Below are positions 1 to 11,998 of a stretch of 64,000 nt of DNA, piece by piece (within the stretch, counting starts at the first letter, position 1; each line of letters begins with the position of its first letter). Source of the stretch: Setophaga petechia (Eukaryota > Chordata > Aves > Passeriformes > Parulidae); the NCBI GenBank assembly GCA_024362935.1, contig JANCRA010000006.1, positions 34,713,924-34,777,923 on the forward strand, read 5' to 3'. The notes under the pieces are model-generated. The model was not told where the DNA came from. It worked only from the letters and a program-made list of their open reading frames with translations, and searched no databases. The position numbers and the translations under genes are program-made.

Positions 1-1142
1 GCAGTGACGGGATGCAGTTTGGTGGAGAGACAGCCCTTGTGCACAGCACTGTCACGCAGGGATTGATGGAAGTTTGCCTGAAGGTCCCTCAAGAGCCTCC
101 CATTGTCCAGGCCAAAGCTCCCTCAGCACCTCCTCCCTGGCCTTGTGCTGCACCCCCTTGCCCAGTTGCCTTGTCCTTCTGTGCACACGCTGTAGCCACT
201 CCATGACTTTCTGCTTCCCAGGGCCCACAGCTGCACACAGCACTCCAGCTGTGGCCGCAGCGCTGCCCAGCACAGGGCCACGCTCCCTGCCCTGCTCCTG
301 CTGCCCCCCTGCTGCTGACACAGGCCACCATGCCCTCGGCCTTCTTGGCCCCCTGGCAACACGCTGCCTCATCTTCAGCTGCTCAAGGCTGCCAGCCCTG
401 CGTCTTTTTGGCCCACGCAGCTGCCCAGCCACAAAGGTGCCCATCTGACTTCAGATCCAGCAGGCACCAGTGCAAGATGGCCTTCCTCTTCCCAGCAACA
501 CCAGACAGCGGTCAAGGACTTGCAGCTTCGCCCCCACTCCACGCTCCAAGGCACTTGCCAAAGCTGCAGACTGCACCCAAAAATGCACCAACAGAAACTG
601 GCCGCTTCTGCTTTTGGCCTCACAAGAAGGCGTCCCAACCCCACACTTTGTTTCTTTGGCCACACGGGAAAAGAACGGCCCCCAACACCTGCATGGGCCA
701 CACAGTCCTCCCTTTGCAGCTTATCAAAACCCAAAACAGAGCTGGCCCAAAAGAGACTGTAGAAGTCAAGAACTACTCAGGGAAAGTGCAGACCGCTTTC
801 ACAAGCCAAACACACCTTTCCAAAAAGGGAAAACAAGCAAACCAAGGCCTGGCACCTCCAGCACTACCTCCTTTGCATTTGGCCATAGCATTGCAGAAGC
901 CAAGAGATAGAGCTTCCCTGAGACAAGCAGCCACATGCTCTCCCACAGGCACCAGCCCTTTGCTGCCACAACATGACGGCTCAGAGACCAAGTACTGTGG
1001 GCGCTGCCTGGAGGAAATCCCGAGCTCCTGGCAGGACCGCAGCCCCCAGCATCCTCAGCCAGCAACAGCAATGTGCTGGCTGCTCCAAAACTTGCAGCTC
1101 TGCTTTGCAGTAAAGACAGCACCACACACAAGTGGCACTTAC

Positions 1143-1274
1143 AAATTCAGAATATCCAGGCTCTGGTGTGAGCACTGATGGAGGCTGGCGCTCATCCACC
1201 TCTGTTTGCTCCTCTGCGGCTTCTTCTCCAGGAGCAGCGGGAGCCCGAGGAGAGACGGCTCTTGGTTCTGTCAT
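1143..1274 (-). CDS. PAK-like regulatory-linker exon, copy 1 (partial gene)
   Basis: This minus-strand exon of 44 codons lies between a strong acceptor (cttctttcttgccacag) and a GTAAGT donor, phase 0 at both ends. It reads Ala/Pro-rich, then a run of acidic residues, then PPSVLTPEPGYSE. Known PAK1-3 proteins have the same order (Pro/Ala, acidic stretch, PPPVIAPRPE-type motif) between the p21-binding domain and the kinase domain. I infer it belongs to a PAK3-like gene or gene fragment continuing below position 1. No p21-binding domain is visible. The exon could be one of several used copies, or a dead duplicate. Confidence 0.6.
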
Positions 1275-2915
1275 CTGTGGCAAGAAAGAAGCATGGGGGA
1301 CAGGCCATTTCCTATCATGTAGAACCTCATTTCTTTTCAGATCTACCGCCACATCTTCCAAGGAGAAATCATACATTTCACAGCGACAGAGGGGTTCTAA
1401 GTCACAGCCACCAAATTAAAATTGGCCAATTCAACAGAACTCTAGATGGATATGACGTTGGTTCTCCTGCCTGGCCTCTATCAGCAAGCAAGGTTGTCTC
1501 GGCTAAACGGAGCTTTTAGAGCTTGAAAGCACTGAAATGGAAAACTAGAAAAGCAACAGCATTGCCTTTGCTACTGCTGCTGCAGGTGTGGAAAACTAAA
1601 ACTGGATCAGAATCCCACCCAGGGCTGGAAAAAGCAGGAAACATTGTGCAGAAGCATCCTTGCTTGCTGGAAAAACAGGAAAATGAACAGGCCTTCTCCT
1701 CCTAGCAAACCAAGGAGCCAACAAAGCACATGAAGTCACCCACTCCAGTGTCTAAAGCCCTTGGATGCAGTGACGGGATGCAGTTTGGTGGAGAAAGAGC
1801 CCTTGTGCTCCGCACTGTCACGCAGGGATTGATGGAAGTTTGCCTGAAGGTCCCTCAAGAGCCTCCCATTGTCCAGGCCAAAGCTCCCTCAGCACCTCCT
1901 CCCTGGCCTTGTGCTGCACCCCTTTGCCCAGCTCCCCTGTCCTTCTGTGCACATGCTGCAGCCCCTCCATGACTTTCTGCTTCCCAGGGCCCACAGCTGC
2001 ACACAGCACTCCAGCTGTGGCCGCAGCGCTGCCCAGCACAGGGCCACGCTCCCTGCCCTGCTCCTGCTGCCCCCCTGCTGCTGACACAGGCTACCGTGCC
2101 CTCGGCCTTCTTGGCCCCCTGGCTACACGCTGCCTCATCTTCAGCTGCTCAAGGCCGCCAGCCCTGCGTCCTTTTGGCCCACGCAGCTGCCCAGCCACAA
2201 AGGTGCCCATCTGACTTCAGATCCAGCAGGCACCAGTGCAAGATGGCCTTCCTCTTCCCAGCAACACAAGACAGCGGTCAAGGACTTGCAGCTTCGCCCC
2301 CACTCCACGCACCAAGGCACTTGCCAAAGCTGCAGACTGCAGCCAAATATGCACCAACAGAAACTGGCCGCTTCTGCTTTTGGCCTCACAAGAAGGCGTC
2401 CCAACCCCACACTTTGTTTCTTTGGCCACGCAGGAAAAGAACGGCCCCCAACAGCTGCATGGGCCACACAGTCCTCCCTTTGCAGCTTATCAAAAGCCAA
2501 AAGACACCTGGCCCAAAAAAGACTGTAGAAGTCAAGAACTACTCAGGGAAAATGCAGACTGCTTTAATGCTTTCACAAGCCAAACACACCTTTCCAGAAA
2601 GGGAAAACAAGCAAACCAAGCCTGGCACCTCCAGCACTACCTCCTTTGCATTTGGCCATAGCATTGCAGAAGCCAAGAGATAGAGCTTCCCTGAGACAAG
2701 CAGCCACATGCTCTCCCACAGGCACCAGCCCTTTGCTGCCGCAACATGACAGCTCAGAGACCAAGTACTGTGGGCGCTGCCTGGAGGAAATCCCGAGCTC
2801 CTGGCAGGACCGCAGCCCCCAGCATCCTCAGCCAGCAACAGCAATGTGCTGGCTGCTCCAAAACTTGCAGCTCTGCTTTGCAGTAAAGACAGCACCACAC
2901 ACAAGTGGCACTTAC

Positions 2916-3047
2916 AAGTTCAGAATATCCAGGCTCTGGTGTGAGCACTGATGGAGGCTGGCGCTCATCCACCTCCCTTTGCTCCTCTGCGGCTTCTTCT
3001 CCAGGAGCAGCGGGAGCCCGGGGAGAGACAGCTCTTGGTTCTGTCAT
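2916..3047 (-). CDS. PAK-like regulatory-linker exon, copy 2
   Basis: This second unit's exon has the same length (132 nt), acceptor, donor and phase as copy 1. The frame is open, with a few substitutions such as Gln-Arg for Gln-Thr in the acidic stretch and Glu-Leu for Glu-Phe at the end. Conserved length and splice sites in all three copies suggest the copies are recent or that the exon remains under constraint. Because both ends are phase 0, consecutive copies could be spliced together without breaking the frame. Confidence 0.6.
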
Positions 3048-3768
3048 CTGTGGCAAGAAAGAAGCATGAGGGACAGGCCATTTCCTATCATGTAGAACCT
3101 CATTTCTTTTCAGATCTACCGCCACATCTTCCAAGGAGAAATCATACATTTCGCAGCGACAGAGGGGTTCTAAGTCACAGCCACCAAATTAAAATTGGCC
3201 AATTCAACAGAACTCTAGATGGATATGACGTTGGTTCTCCTGCCTGGCCTCTATCAGCAAGCAAGGCTGTCTTGGCTAAACGGAGCTTTTAGAGCTTGAA
3301 AGCACTGAAATGGAAAACTAGAAAAGCAACAGCATTGCCTTTGCTACTGCTGCTGCAGGTGTGGAAAACTAAAACTGGATCAGAATCCCACCCAGGGCTG
3401 GAAAAAGCAGGAAACATTGTGCAGAAGCATCCTTGCTTGCTGGAAAAACAGGAAAATGAACAGGCCTTCTCCTCCTAGCAAACCAAGGAGCCAACAAAGC
3501 ACAAGAAGTCAGCCACTCCAGTGTCTAAAGCCCTTGGATGCAGTGACGGGATGCAGTTTGGTGGAGAAAGAGCCCTTGTGCTCCGCACTGTCACGCAGGG
3601 ATTGATGGAAGTTTGCCTGAAGGTCCCTCAAGAGCCTCCCATTGTCCAGGCCAAAGCTCCCTCAGCACCTCCTCCCTGGCCTTGTGCTGCACCCCTTTGC
3701 CCAGCTCCCCTGTCCTTCTGTGCACATGCTTTGCAGTAAAGACAGCACCACACACAACTGGCACTTAC

Positions 3769-3900
3769 AAGTTCAGAATATCCAGGCTCTGGTGTGAGCA
3801 CTGATGGAGGCTGGCGCTCATCCACCTCTGTTTGCTCCTCTGCGGCTTCTACTCCAGGAGCAGCTGGAGCCCGAGGAGAGACGGCTCTTGGTTCTGTCAT
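3769..3900 (-). CDS. PAK-like regulatory-linker exon, copy 3
   Basis: The exon is retained in the shortened third unit even though ~920 bp next to it are gone. It has the same 132-nt length, with intact CAG acceptor and GTAAG donor and an open frame. It differs by Val for Glu in the acidic stretch. The deletion endpoint falls only about 40 nt beyond its donor. Confidence 0.58.
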
Positions 3901-4870
3901 CTGTGGCAAGAGAGAAGCATGAGGGACAGGCCATTTCCTATCATGTAGAACCTCATTTCTTTTCAGATCTACCGCCACATCTTCCAAGGAGAAATCATAC
4001 ATTTCGCAGCGACAGAGGGGTTCTAAGTCACAGCCACCAAATTAAAATTGGCCAATTCAACAGAACTCTAGATGGATATGACGTTGGTTCTCCTGCCTGG
4101 CCTCTATCAGCAAGCAAGGTTGTCTCGGCTAAATGGAGCTTTTAGAGCTTGAAAGCACTGAAATGGAAAACTAGAAAAGCAACAGCATTGCCTTTGCTAC
4201 TGCTGCTGCAGGTGTGGAAAACTAAAACTGGTTTAGAATCCCACCCAGGGCTGGAAAAAGCAGGAAACATTGTGCAGAAGCATCCTTGCTTGCTGGAAAA
4301 ACAGGAAAATGAACAGGCCTTCTCCTCTTAGCAAACCAAGGAGCCAACAAAGCACATGAAGTCACCCACTCCAGTGTCTAAAGCCCTTGGATGCAGTGAC
4401 GGGATGCAGTTTGGTGGAGAAACAGCCTTTGTGCTCAGCACTGTCACGCAGGGATTGATGGAAGTTTGCCTGAAGGTCCCTCAAGAGCCTCCCATTGTCC
4501 AGGCCAAAGCTCCCTCAGCACCTCCTCCCTGGCCTTGTGCTGCACCCCCTTGCCCAGCTCCCCCCTCCTTCTGTGCACATGCTGCAGCCCCTCCATGACT
4601 TTCTGCTTCCCAGGGCCCACAGCTGCACACAGCACTCCAGCTGTGGCCGCAGCGCTGCCCAGCACAGGGCCATGCTCCCTGCCCTGCCCCTGCTGCCCCC
4701 CTGCTTATGACACAGGCCACCGTGCCCTCAGCCTTCTTGGCCGTCAGGCCACACGCTGCCTCATCTTCAGCTGCTCAAGGCCGCCAGCCCTGCGTCTTTT
4801 TGGCCCACGCAGCTGCCCAGCCACAAAGGTGCCCATCTGACTTCAGATCCAGCAGGCACCAGTGCAAGAT

Positions 4871-6193
4871 CGCCTTCTTTTTCTTCAGTTGTATATTTTA
4901 AGGAAATAGTTTAATTTTATCAGAATAGAATTCTCTCTGACTAAATTGAAATGGCCTTTTTCTTCCCTATAGGAAATTGCTCTTAGCTCAGTATTCCTGT
5001 TTAGGTGCTGTCAGGAAGCGACATTCCCTCTGCCAATCTGAGTTTATACTTCTTCAGGGCTCTCAGATGGTAATTAGGAACTACCAAGTTATGCCTTGGT
5101 TTTTTTTTGTTGAAGGCATGAAAGTGGATTTTCTTTTGGCCTCCCTCTACACTCTACTACCACTGGTCAAGCTGACAACCGGGTCCATTATTTCTTAACA
5201 CCAGGAAAATGAAATCTCGCTCACCTCAGAATCCGTACAGCTGAATACACGCTTCAGGTGACCTGTAGTGTGCAATGGAAAATGCACCAGATGCTGTGAG
5301 AAAACTTCTTGGGCTTGTGAATCCCACAGAACAAGTCAACCCAAACAGAGATGATTTCCTGTTTCACAACATCCCTCCAGGAGACACATTTCATTCACAC
5401 AGCCAGCAATAGATCCCGACAATATTCTTGCTTGTGCCTACACTTTGGCCTGTTTTGCCAGTAAATGACTAAAAACATGATGAAGAAAATTCCAATTGTT
5501 CTTGAACACTTGGCGCTCATCTTCTACCAAACACATCAAGCAGCTTTTTTATCTCTCCCTCGGGTACTTTTTTAAAAAAATCAGTTGCATGCACCAATTC
5601 TTGTACACTTGCTGGAAACAGTTGCACAGAAAAGGATCCCCAAAATCCCCCTGAGCTGTAGCAGCTCTGTTGTGAAACAGCACAGCAGCAGTTCCAGAGT
5701 TCTAGAGCAGACACTCACTGCTTTCGAGTTTGCATTTCATTGCAAAGGGAATCTCTATTTTAGCACTCAGTAGAGAATCAAGTTAGACAGTCAAACCCCT
5801 TCATGACAAAATTTAGAAAGAAAGAAGCTTTCCCTGAATTCTGGGAACAACTGCAGGGTTTTTAGGCGGCCTTCCAAGAAGGTCTGCCAGTCTACGTTTT
5901 CAAAGGTGTCTTGCCTGTCCCAGCAAACTGAGGCAATGACAGACTCTGCTGCCACAGACTCTCCCGTGGAGGGAACGGAAGCCCTGCAGGCTCCCTTGAA
6001 AATGCTGCCCCTGTGGCTACAGACACCCCCTTTTTAGCTGAACATCTGAACTGGAGCTTTACCAAACCAGCGGCTTCCTAATGCTCTTTCTGTTTCAAAA
6101 TCAGAAACTCAGTCACTAAGAAAGAGCAGGAAGACACAGAAAAACCAGGTTAGGATACACCCTAACCTAAGTAGAGAGGAAACATTTACTTAC
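4871..6193. other. Unassigned AT-rich stretch after the tandem array
   Basis: Non-repetitive sequence follows the abrupt end of the last unit. Short open frames exist on both strands, but none has family-like motifs or flanking splice signals I can defend. I see no gene. Confidence 0.5.
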
Positions 6194-6284
6194 GTGTGAG
6201 GTGTGTCACAAAATAGGCACCGTAAGTGATGCCATAGGCGGCGAAAAGCACAGGTGCAATTCGCTCAATCATTTTAACACTGCC
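6194..6284 (-). CDS. Putative exon with one hydrophobic segment, unknown gene
   Basis: A 91-nt minus-strand segment lies between a CAG acceptor and a consensus CAC|GTAAGT donor. It translates to about 30 residues beginning GSVKMIERIAPVLFAAYGIT, with a hydrophobic stretch long enough for part of a membrane helix. I do not recognise the family. It lies upstream, on the same strand, of the PAK-like exon array, so it could be a 5' exon of that locus, but nothing in the sequence links them. Confidence 0.3.
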
Positions 6285-6769
6285 CTGCAAGTTTGCAGGC
6301 TGTGCTAACGCAGTAGCAAAAGCAAGGCTGCTGTCAGTGTGCAACAGCCCACTGACAATTGCCTCAATCAGGAGGATTCTCCTGAACTGAGCAAGGCCTA
6401 GGGCTGCTCTGACACTCAGGCCTTCCGTGCACCAAGGCAACCTTCTGATGTCACTATGACCAGGTGGCAACCGTGCCCTGACATCACAAAGCAAATGCTC
6501 CATGTTGGCCTGTGAATTTATGCAAAGCAATAACCAACCTTCCCTACAGCAAACACAAAAGAGCCTGGGAAGTTCTTCTCTGACACAAAGCAGCACAAAT
6601 TCCCTTCATGGGCCAAACCCTCTTGTTCAGGGGATCCAAGAGGAACCCCAAGAGTGCCTCAAGTACCTACAGCGTGTACCCCAACTGAGCACTCAGACGG
6701 GACCCAAGCAAAGGAAATCAGACCAAGAAAATGGCCCACAGCATTGCACATGTGAGAAATGACTCTCAC

Positions 6770-7150
6770 TTTTAAAATTTTAAAGGTTTAGTAAACCTTA
6801 AGAAAGGACAGAAAAAGGAAAAATTACAGCATTGGGAGTCTCTGTGACTAGCGGCCATGTGCTCATCTACAAAAAGGATGCTCTGCCTTTTATACCCTTA
6901 GCCCCTGCAAAAGTTTTGTCAGTCAACTCTTTCTCTGCTGTCCATTGGTGGGGATTACTTTCTTGCATCTTGACTGGAGGTCAGGTGTTGTTACACCCCG
7001 CCTGCTGGTCACAAGCCAGCCCTCCCCAAATGCCCTGGCTACCAAGGTGATTGCAAGGGGGACGGGAAAGAGGACTATGGGAGGATATATTACAATACCA
7101 TCACTACACATGTGAACATCCACATAACATCTACTGCTTAATTGTCAGAG
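6770..7150 (-). mobile_element. LTR-like segment with CCAAT and TATA boxes
   Basis: On the minus strand a CCAAT box (6948-6944) is followed about 50 bp later by a TATAAAAGG box (near 6896-6888), a spacing typical of a retroviral U3 promoter. A T-rich tail runs toward 6770. Boundaries are approximate: I did not find clear TG/CA ends, a primer-binding site or a target duplication. It could be a solo LTR or simply a promoter. Confidence 0.35.
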
Positions 7151-8637
7151 CCAACCATTGCATCACTCGTCTAGAACACAAAGAACCAGGAGAGAAGCCA
7201 CTGTTGGCATCACAGCTGAAATCATTCCTAACAAATCTCCCCACATATTTGCACCTTTATTGGACATGCCCAGGGCTCCGGTGCCTGTACATCTCTGCCT
7301 TCCTTCCCCTTTGGCAGCAGTCGAACTGGCAGCATCTGCCCCCAGCAGCAGCTGCTCCAAGCTGGGAACGCCACTGGCGGTGCTGATTTCCAGAGGCTCC
7401 TGTGTGCCAGGGAAGCCAAGGCAGGAGCGGGTTGAACGGTGCTGGCGCTGCTGCTGCTGCTCTGTGCCAGAGAGCCCTGGCTGGGCAGGGCACGGTGCCC
7501 ACTGCGCTGCGGGCTCCTTCTCCTGCCACAGCTGGGCACGCCTGGGAACAAGGTATGACAGCTTGTGGGCAAACCAAGGGCTGTCTGGGGCTGCACTGCT
7601 CTGCCCACACCCAGGACACCTGCAGCACAGAACCTTGGTCCCCCAAAGGGCAAACAAGATGCAAACAGCTGGAAAAGATTTCATTTCAACCATTCTTTAT
7701 GCTTCAATAGAAATGACCAAAATGAAAGTTACTGAGCAGGGCCTGATCCACACTGCCAGCTCAGTGTGAGAAAAGAGGCATTACTTTATTTCAGTGCTGG
7801 GCGCGTGGGGAATCACTTCCCTGAAACATGCACACCCACGTGTTAGTATCCATGGAACTAAGACATTACTTTCATTACTTTTATTCATTACTTTGCTCAA
7901 ACTCACAGGCTAAACATTCTCACACAGTATTTAACACGTTTAAATCACGTCCCCAAAATTCCTGACATTTTGAGTAGGGGTCTCTTGAGGGTCTCTGGTG
8001 GTCATGTGGTGAACATCCCATTCCTCAAATTCTCCTTCCATGGTTAAGAGCCTACTTCTCCTTGAATGCATTGCAGCTACCTCCTCAGCAGGCCCACTGT
8101 CTTTATTCTCAAGGCTAAGACATCCACTTGCACACATCAGCCACTGGGGTGAGGGAATGTACGACTAAGCACTGCCTGGTAAAGCTTAACAAATTCACCA
8201 TTTCTTGCAGGTCAACACTTCCCCAACATCTCTCCTTCCTTCTCTGGGAATCAAACACAAGCATTTTGTGATCACTGAGCCCAAGGCCGCCTCCAACCCT
8301 CCTGTCACCCACCAGCCCTTCTCTCTTCACACACAGCAGCTCCAGCAGTGCCTTCCCTCCCTGGCTCAGTCCCCAGCTGTGTCACAAGTTCTCTGTCGCA
8401 CACCCCAGGAACATCCTGGACTGTTTGCTCTCCTCTGCACTCTGTTGCCAGCAGACATCCCCACCCTGTTCCATAGCCCTTGCAGAACCCTGCACCTGCT
8501 CTCCATGGGCACCTGGGCAGGGGAGGCACTCACAGGAGAGATGCACCAGCTGCACTGGGCAGGAACCAAAACCCTCTGGCGGCACAGCTGCTGGCCTGTG
8601 TCTGCCACAGCTCTGGCTGCCCCTCTCCTCATGGGCT
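7151..8637. other. Unassigned, moderately GC-rich stretch
   Basis: Overlapping long frames occur on both strands here, as expected from GC-rich composition. None has recognisable domains or supported splice sites, so no gene is called. Confidence 0.45.
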
Positions 8638-9047
8638 TTTGGCTGGAAATGCAACTGCACTTTCTGCCTCGTGTAGAAACACCAGGGCTGCACAAACAAC
8701 GGCCAGCAGGCCACATCCCAAAGGCACTGCAGCATGGAGTTGAGAAGGAAGAAGACCCTTCCCCAATTCCTAACCATACCAAAACCACCATAATTGGGAC
8801 TTTTAATCTTCTGAATGGAGAGTTGATTCACAGGGTGACAAGGGAATCTTCCAATGGAGTTGAAGTTTGGTAGAGTTTTTATTCTGAGTCCTACTCAGAC
8901 TGTTGATTTGAAAATTTATTTTAAAATATTTTTTTAGAACTGTGCAGTCATATGGTTTTGTTCTAATAACAAAATGGCTAGATGAAATGTACTGGCATTT
9001 TAATTACATCCAAACTGCTTTTAGTCTGTAAACGTTTTCCTGCAGAA
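8638..9047 (+). repeat. Inverted repeat, left copy (~410 bp)
   Basis: This segment reappears as its reverse complement at 11585-11998 with only scattered differences, including short indels in the A/T runs. A much more diverged copy in this orientation is recognisable at about 50640-50880. The repeat has no obvious coding capacity. It may be a transposable-element fragment, but I see no terminal signals. Confidence 0.85.
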
Positions 9048-11145
9048 TAGCCACTAAACACGAAATTAAAGTCTGTGGACTGTTTACTTTGCAAATTTCT
9101 ACTAAACTTATCAGACAATGAGGCATTTTTAGTTAGATCATAGAGCAAATTAATTCCTATGGATAACTTGATTTGGATAAACCTGCTGATTTCAGATTAA
9201 AACTGCCAGCACCTACTAAGTGGAAATCTGAATACTCACTTCTATGAGCTCTGAATTATTAGATAGTCATTGTTCACCATAATAACAAAAATTAACATTC
9301 TGGCTTTTTTTCTTTTTTAATACAGCCAGCTCTTCAACACTCTTTGTAACACCAGAAAGAGAGTTTGTAGCAATGTGAACCACCGGCTGGCGGAGCATTG
9401 CAGAAGGCTCCTATGTCAGCACTAAACGTACACATTTACCATGGCAACACTTCTTGCCTTTAATTCCAAGCTACAGCTCAGTTTCTGCAGTATAGATTCA
9501 CACTTGTAGTCTGTATTTGCAGCTGGTTCTTTCTTTCCTGTCCAGAAAAAAATCATGCTTGGATCTCAAATCAAAATAAAACAAGGAGAGAGTCAGGTTC
9601 TGGATAGGTATTGTAAGAACTAAGAGAATTTTTTGCAAATACGTTAAAAAGTTGTTTGTACATGCTGCAAAAACAGCAGAATAAAGACTTGCACTCTAAC
9701 TTGCAAGCTGAGGTTTGCCTGTTCTTTCTGGATTGATTTCTTGAGGCCAGACACTGAACCTAATGAGTAAGAAAATCAAAACCACAGGAGTAGTTTGGAG
9801 AATATTGTAAATTATTCTGTCATGATGCTTTTTGCCTAAAAGTTCTGGCCATCATCCAATTGAAGTAATTAGAGGAGACCGAAGCCATCATACTGTGCCT
9901 GTGCACACAATTCCTTCCTGGGAGTAATCCATGAAGCAACGCTGACAAATCCACACCAGCAGCTGTTGCCACACAGTCATGAAGCAGAGAATATGTATTT
10001 GTGCTACCCTTGGACAGCTGAAGATGCCTCTGCTGAGCTAATTTTAGTGACTGCTCACCACAGATGAGACCTTGTGGTCAGTCTCCAACAAGTCAGGGCA
10101 GTTAATATTCTGCCTAAATGAAGCAAGTCTAGCAATACATAGACCATGCAGCCTGAGGAAAGCCAGCAGCTGTGGGAGATTTAATTTGTTTCCGTATCTT
10201 TCTTTTTACTAATGTATTGCAGTCAATTATTTAAAGAATGGGAACTTTTTGCATACCATTGGCTGGAAGGTTGGTCAATCTTCCCTTCATGACTCCTCTG
10301 AAAGCATCACCCCAGTGTTTGTATCAGTAACTCTTCCATCATCATGGCTCACACAGCATTTCCTGCAGCTCTTCCTGGAGTCAGGGAAAGGCACCAGGAG
10401 AAGGGGGAGAAAGCTGTGTGCAGAGACTGTGTCAGCTAAAGAGACATTTGTTTCCTCTGATTTGACTGAATGGCTGCAGGAACCTTGCTAGCACTGCTAG
10501 CGGGGCGGCCTTTTGCAGGGCTGGGCAGAGTTTGGGGCCCAGATCCCTCCTCTTGGTGAGACACCAGGGCAAGCAGCCCCTGTCCCAGCCAGGAGCAGAG
10601 GTTCTGTGACTCTGCCCTGGGCACAGGGACCTGCCACTGCCATGAGCTCCTGCTGCAGGCCCTCTGGGGCAGGTCCTGCTCTGCAGTGATGATGGGCGCA
10701 GCTGGGGGTGCCTGCAATGGAGGCTGGCTTCCAGTGTGCTCTGTTATCTTCCACACTGGAGCCAACAGAGCTTCTGCAAGGAGTCTCCTCTTGTGAGCTG
10801 CTGCAGCTGGAGCTGGCACTGCCCACAGAGCCGCTGTTTTCATCCCTGACAGGACCTGAGCACAGCAGCCTCTGGGCCTCCTTGCTACACGATGACAGTG
10901 AGGAGGCCATGGACCAGAGCTTCAGTATGTGTGACTCAGTTTCCTGATAAACTGTGCTAAGAAAAACCTGCATCCCTCCTGCCAGATCTAAGACACTCCA
11001 AGAAATCTGTTGGCACATTGGGAACTCAGAACTGTTTGCATTTTGAAAAATTGTCTTATGAGTGCTTTTGATTGTTTTGGTCATTTTGTGTTGATTCAGT
11101 TGATCCTTCAGAGAAGCTGTCTTAATAATATAAAACATGGGGAAT
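9048..11145. other. Unassigned stretch between the small inverted repeats
   Basis: The first ~1.4 kb is AT-rich with no convincing frame. 10480-11000 is GC-richer with open frames on both strands but no recognisable domain. The last ~100 bp lead into a possible LTR starting near 11146. Confidence 0.45.
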
Positions 11146-11470
11146 TGTGGAGACCCTGGGGGGGCATTCCCTGGTCTAGGGAGACACAAGAAGCTTCCCT
11201 CAAAAAGCTGTTACACCCCATGGGCTCCTTCCCCTGCTCCTGTGTCTGTTCCTGTGTTCCTGAGCCACACCTTCCCTATTCCCTGATTGGCCCCCTCATC
11301 TTTGTACTGCCCGAGATCAGGGTCAGCCCCCAGGCCCCTGTGGAGGCAAAGTGAGACCCTCTGTGTGTGGGTGCTGGGACCTGAACATCTCCCTGCACAG
11401 CTGAATAAAACATCTGTGGAGATTATGCAAAGGTCCTTTTTGCTTCTTTACCCTGGACTATGCTAGCAGC
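11146..11470 (+). mobile_element. Possible solo LTR
   Basis: A purine-rich tract (catggggaat) is followed at once by TGTGGAGACC, as at the polypurine-tract/LTR junction of a retrovirus. Inside are an inverted CCAAT (gattggcccc) and an AATAAA signal (near 11403) followed by T-rich sequence. The 3' end is uncertain, and no matching second LTR or target duplication was found. Confidence 0.35.
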
Positions 11471-11584
11471 AATTCAGACTGCTACAGAGGAGAAGCTGCA
11501 GTACTGGCACCAAGATTTTGGCAACTTGACCAAAGGCAGAGAGGGCGTGCAGGATGCTGCTCTATGAATTCCTTAACCAGGAAT

Positions 11585-11998
11585 TTTCTGCAGGAAAACG
11601 TTTACAGACTAAGCAGTTTGGATGTAATTAAAATGCCAGTACATTTCATCTAGCCATTTTGGTATTAGAACAAAACCATATGACTGACTGCACAGCCTTT
11701 TAAAAAATATTTTAAAATAAATTTTCAAATCAACAGTCTGAGTAGGACTCAGACTAAAAATTCTACCCAACTTCAACTCCATTGGAAGATTCCCTTGTCA
11801 CCCTGTGAATCAACTCTACATTCAGAAGATTAAAAGTCCCAATTATGGTGGTTTTGGTATGGTTAGGAATTGGGAAAGGGTCTTCTTCCTTCTCAACTCC
11901 ATGCTGCAGTGCCTTTGGGATGTGGCCTGCTGGCCGTTGTTTGTGCAGCCCTGGTGTTTCTACACGAGGCAGAAAGTGCAGTTGCATTTCCAGCCAAA
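11585..11998 (-). repeat. Inverted repeat, right copy (~410 bp)
   Basis: Reverse complement of 8638-9047. It ends only ~14 bp before the start of the large inverted-duplication arm at 12012, so two rearrangement boundaries nearly coincide. Confidence 0.85.

Larger units (their letters stand above)
1..4870. repeat. Tandem array of ~1.77-kb units (PAK-exon-bearing)
   Basis: The landmark gcagtgacgggatgcagttt recurs at 1, 1767, 3540 and 4393, giving periods of 1766, 1773 and 853 bp. The first two units are nearly identical full copies. The third lacks about 920 internal bases, and the fourth stops near 4870, where the sequence changes abruptly to AT-rich DNA. The first three units carry the same minus-strand 132-nt exon (separate entries). 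The rest of the unit looks intronic, although a minus-strand frame near the landmark stays open in every copy. A diverged further copy is at 63126-64000 in the same orientation. Confidence 0.95.

Noticed and set aside
7158..7769. 203-codon plus-strand frame, with long minus-strand frames across the same bases
   Set aside because: No domain, no splice support, low-complexity composition, and equally long antisense frames.
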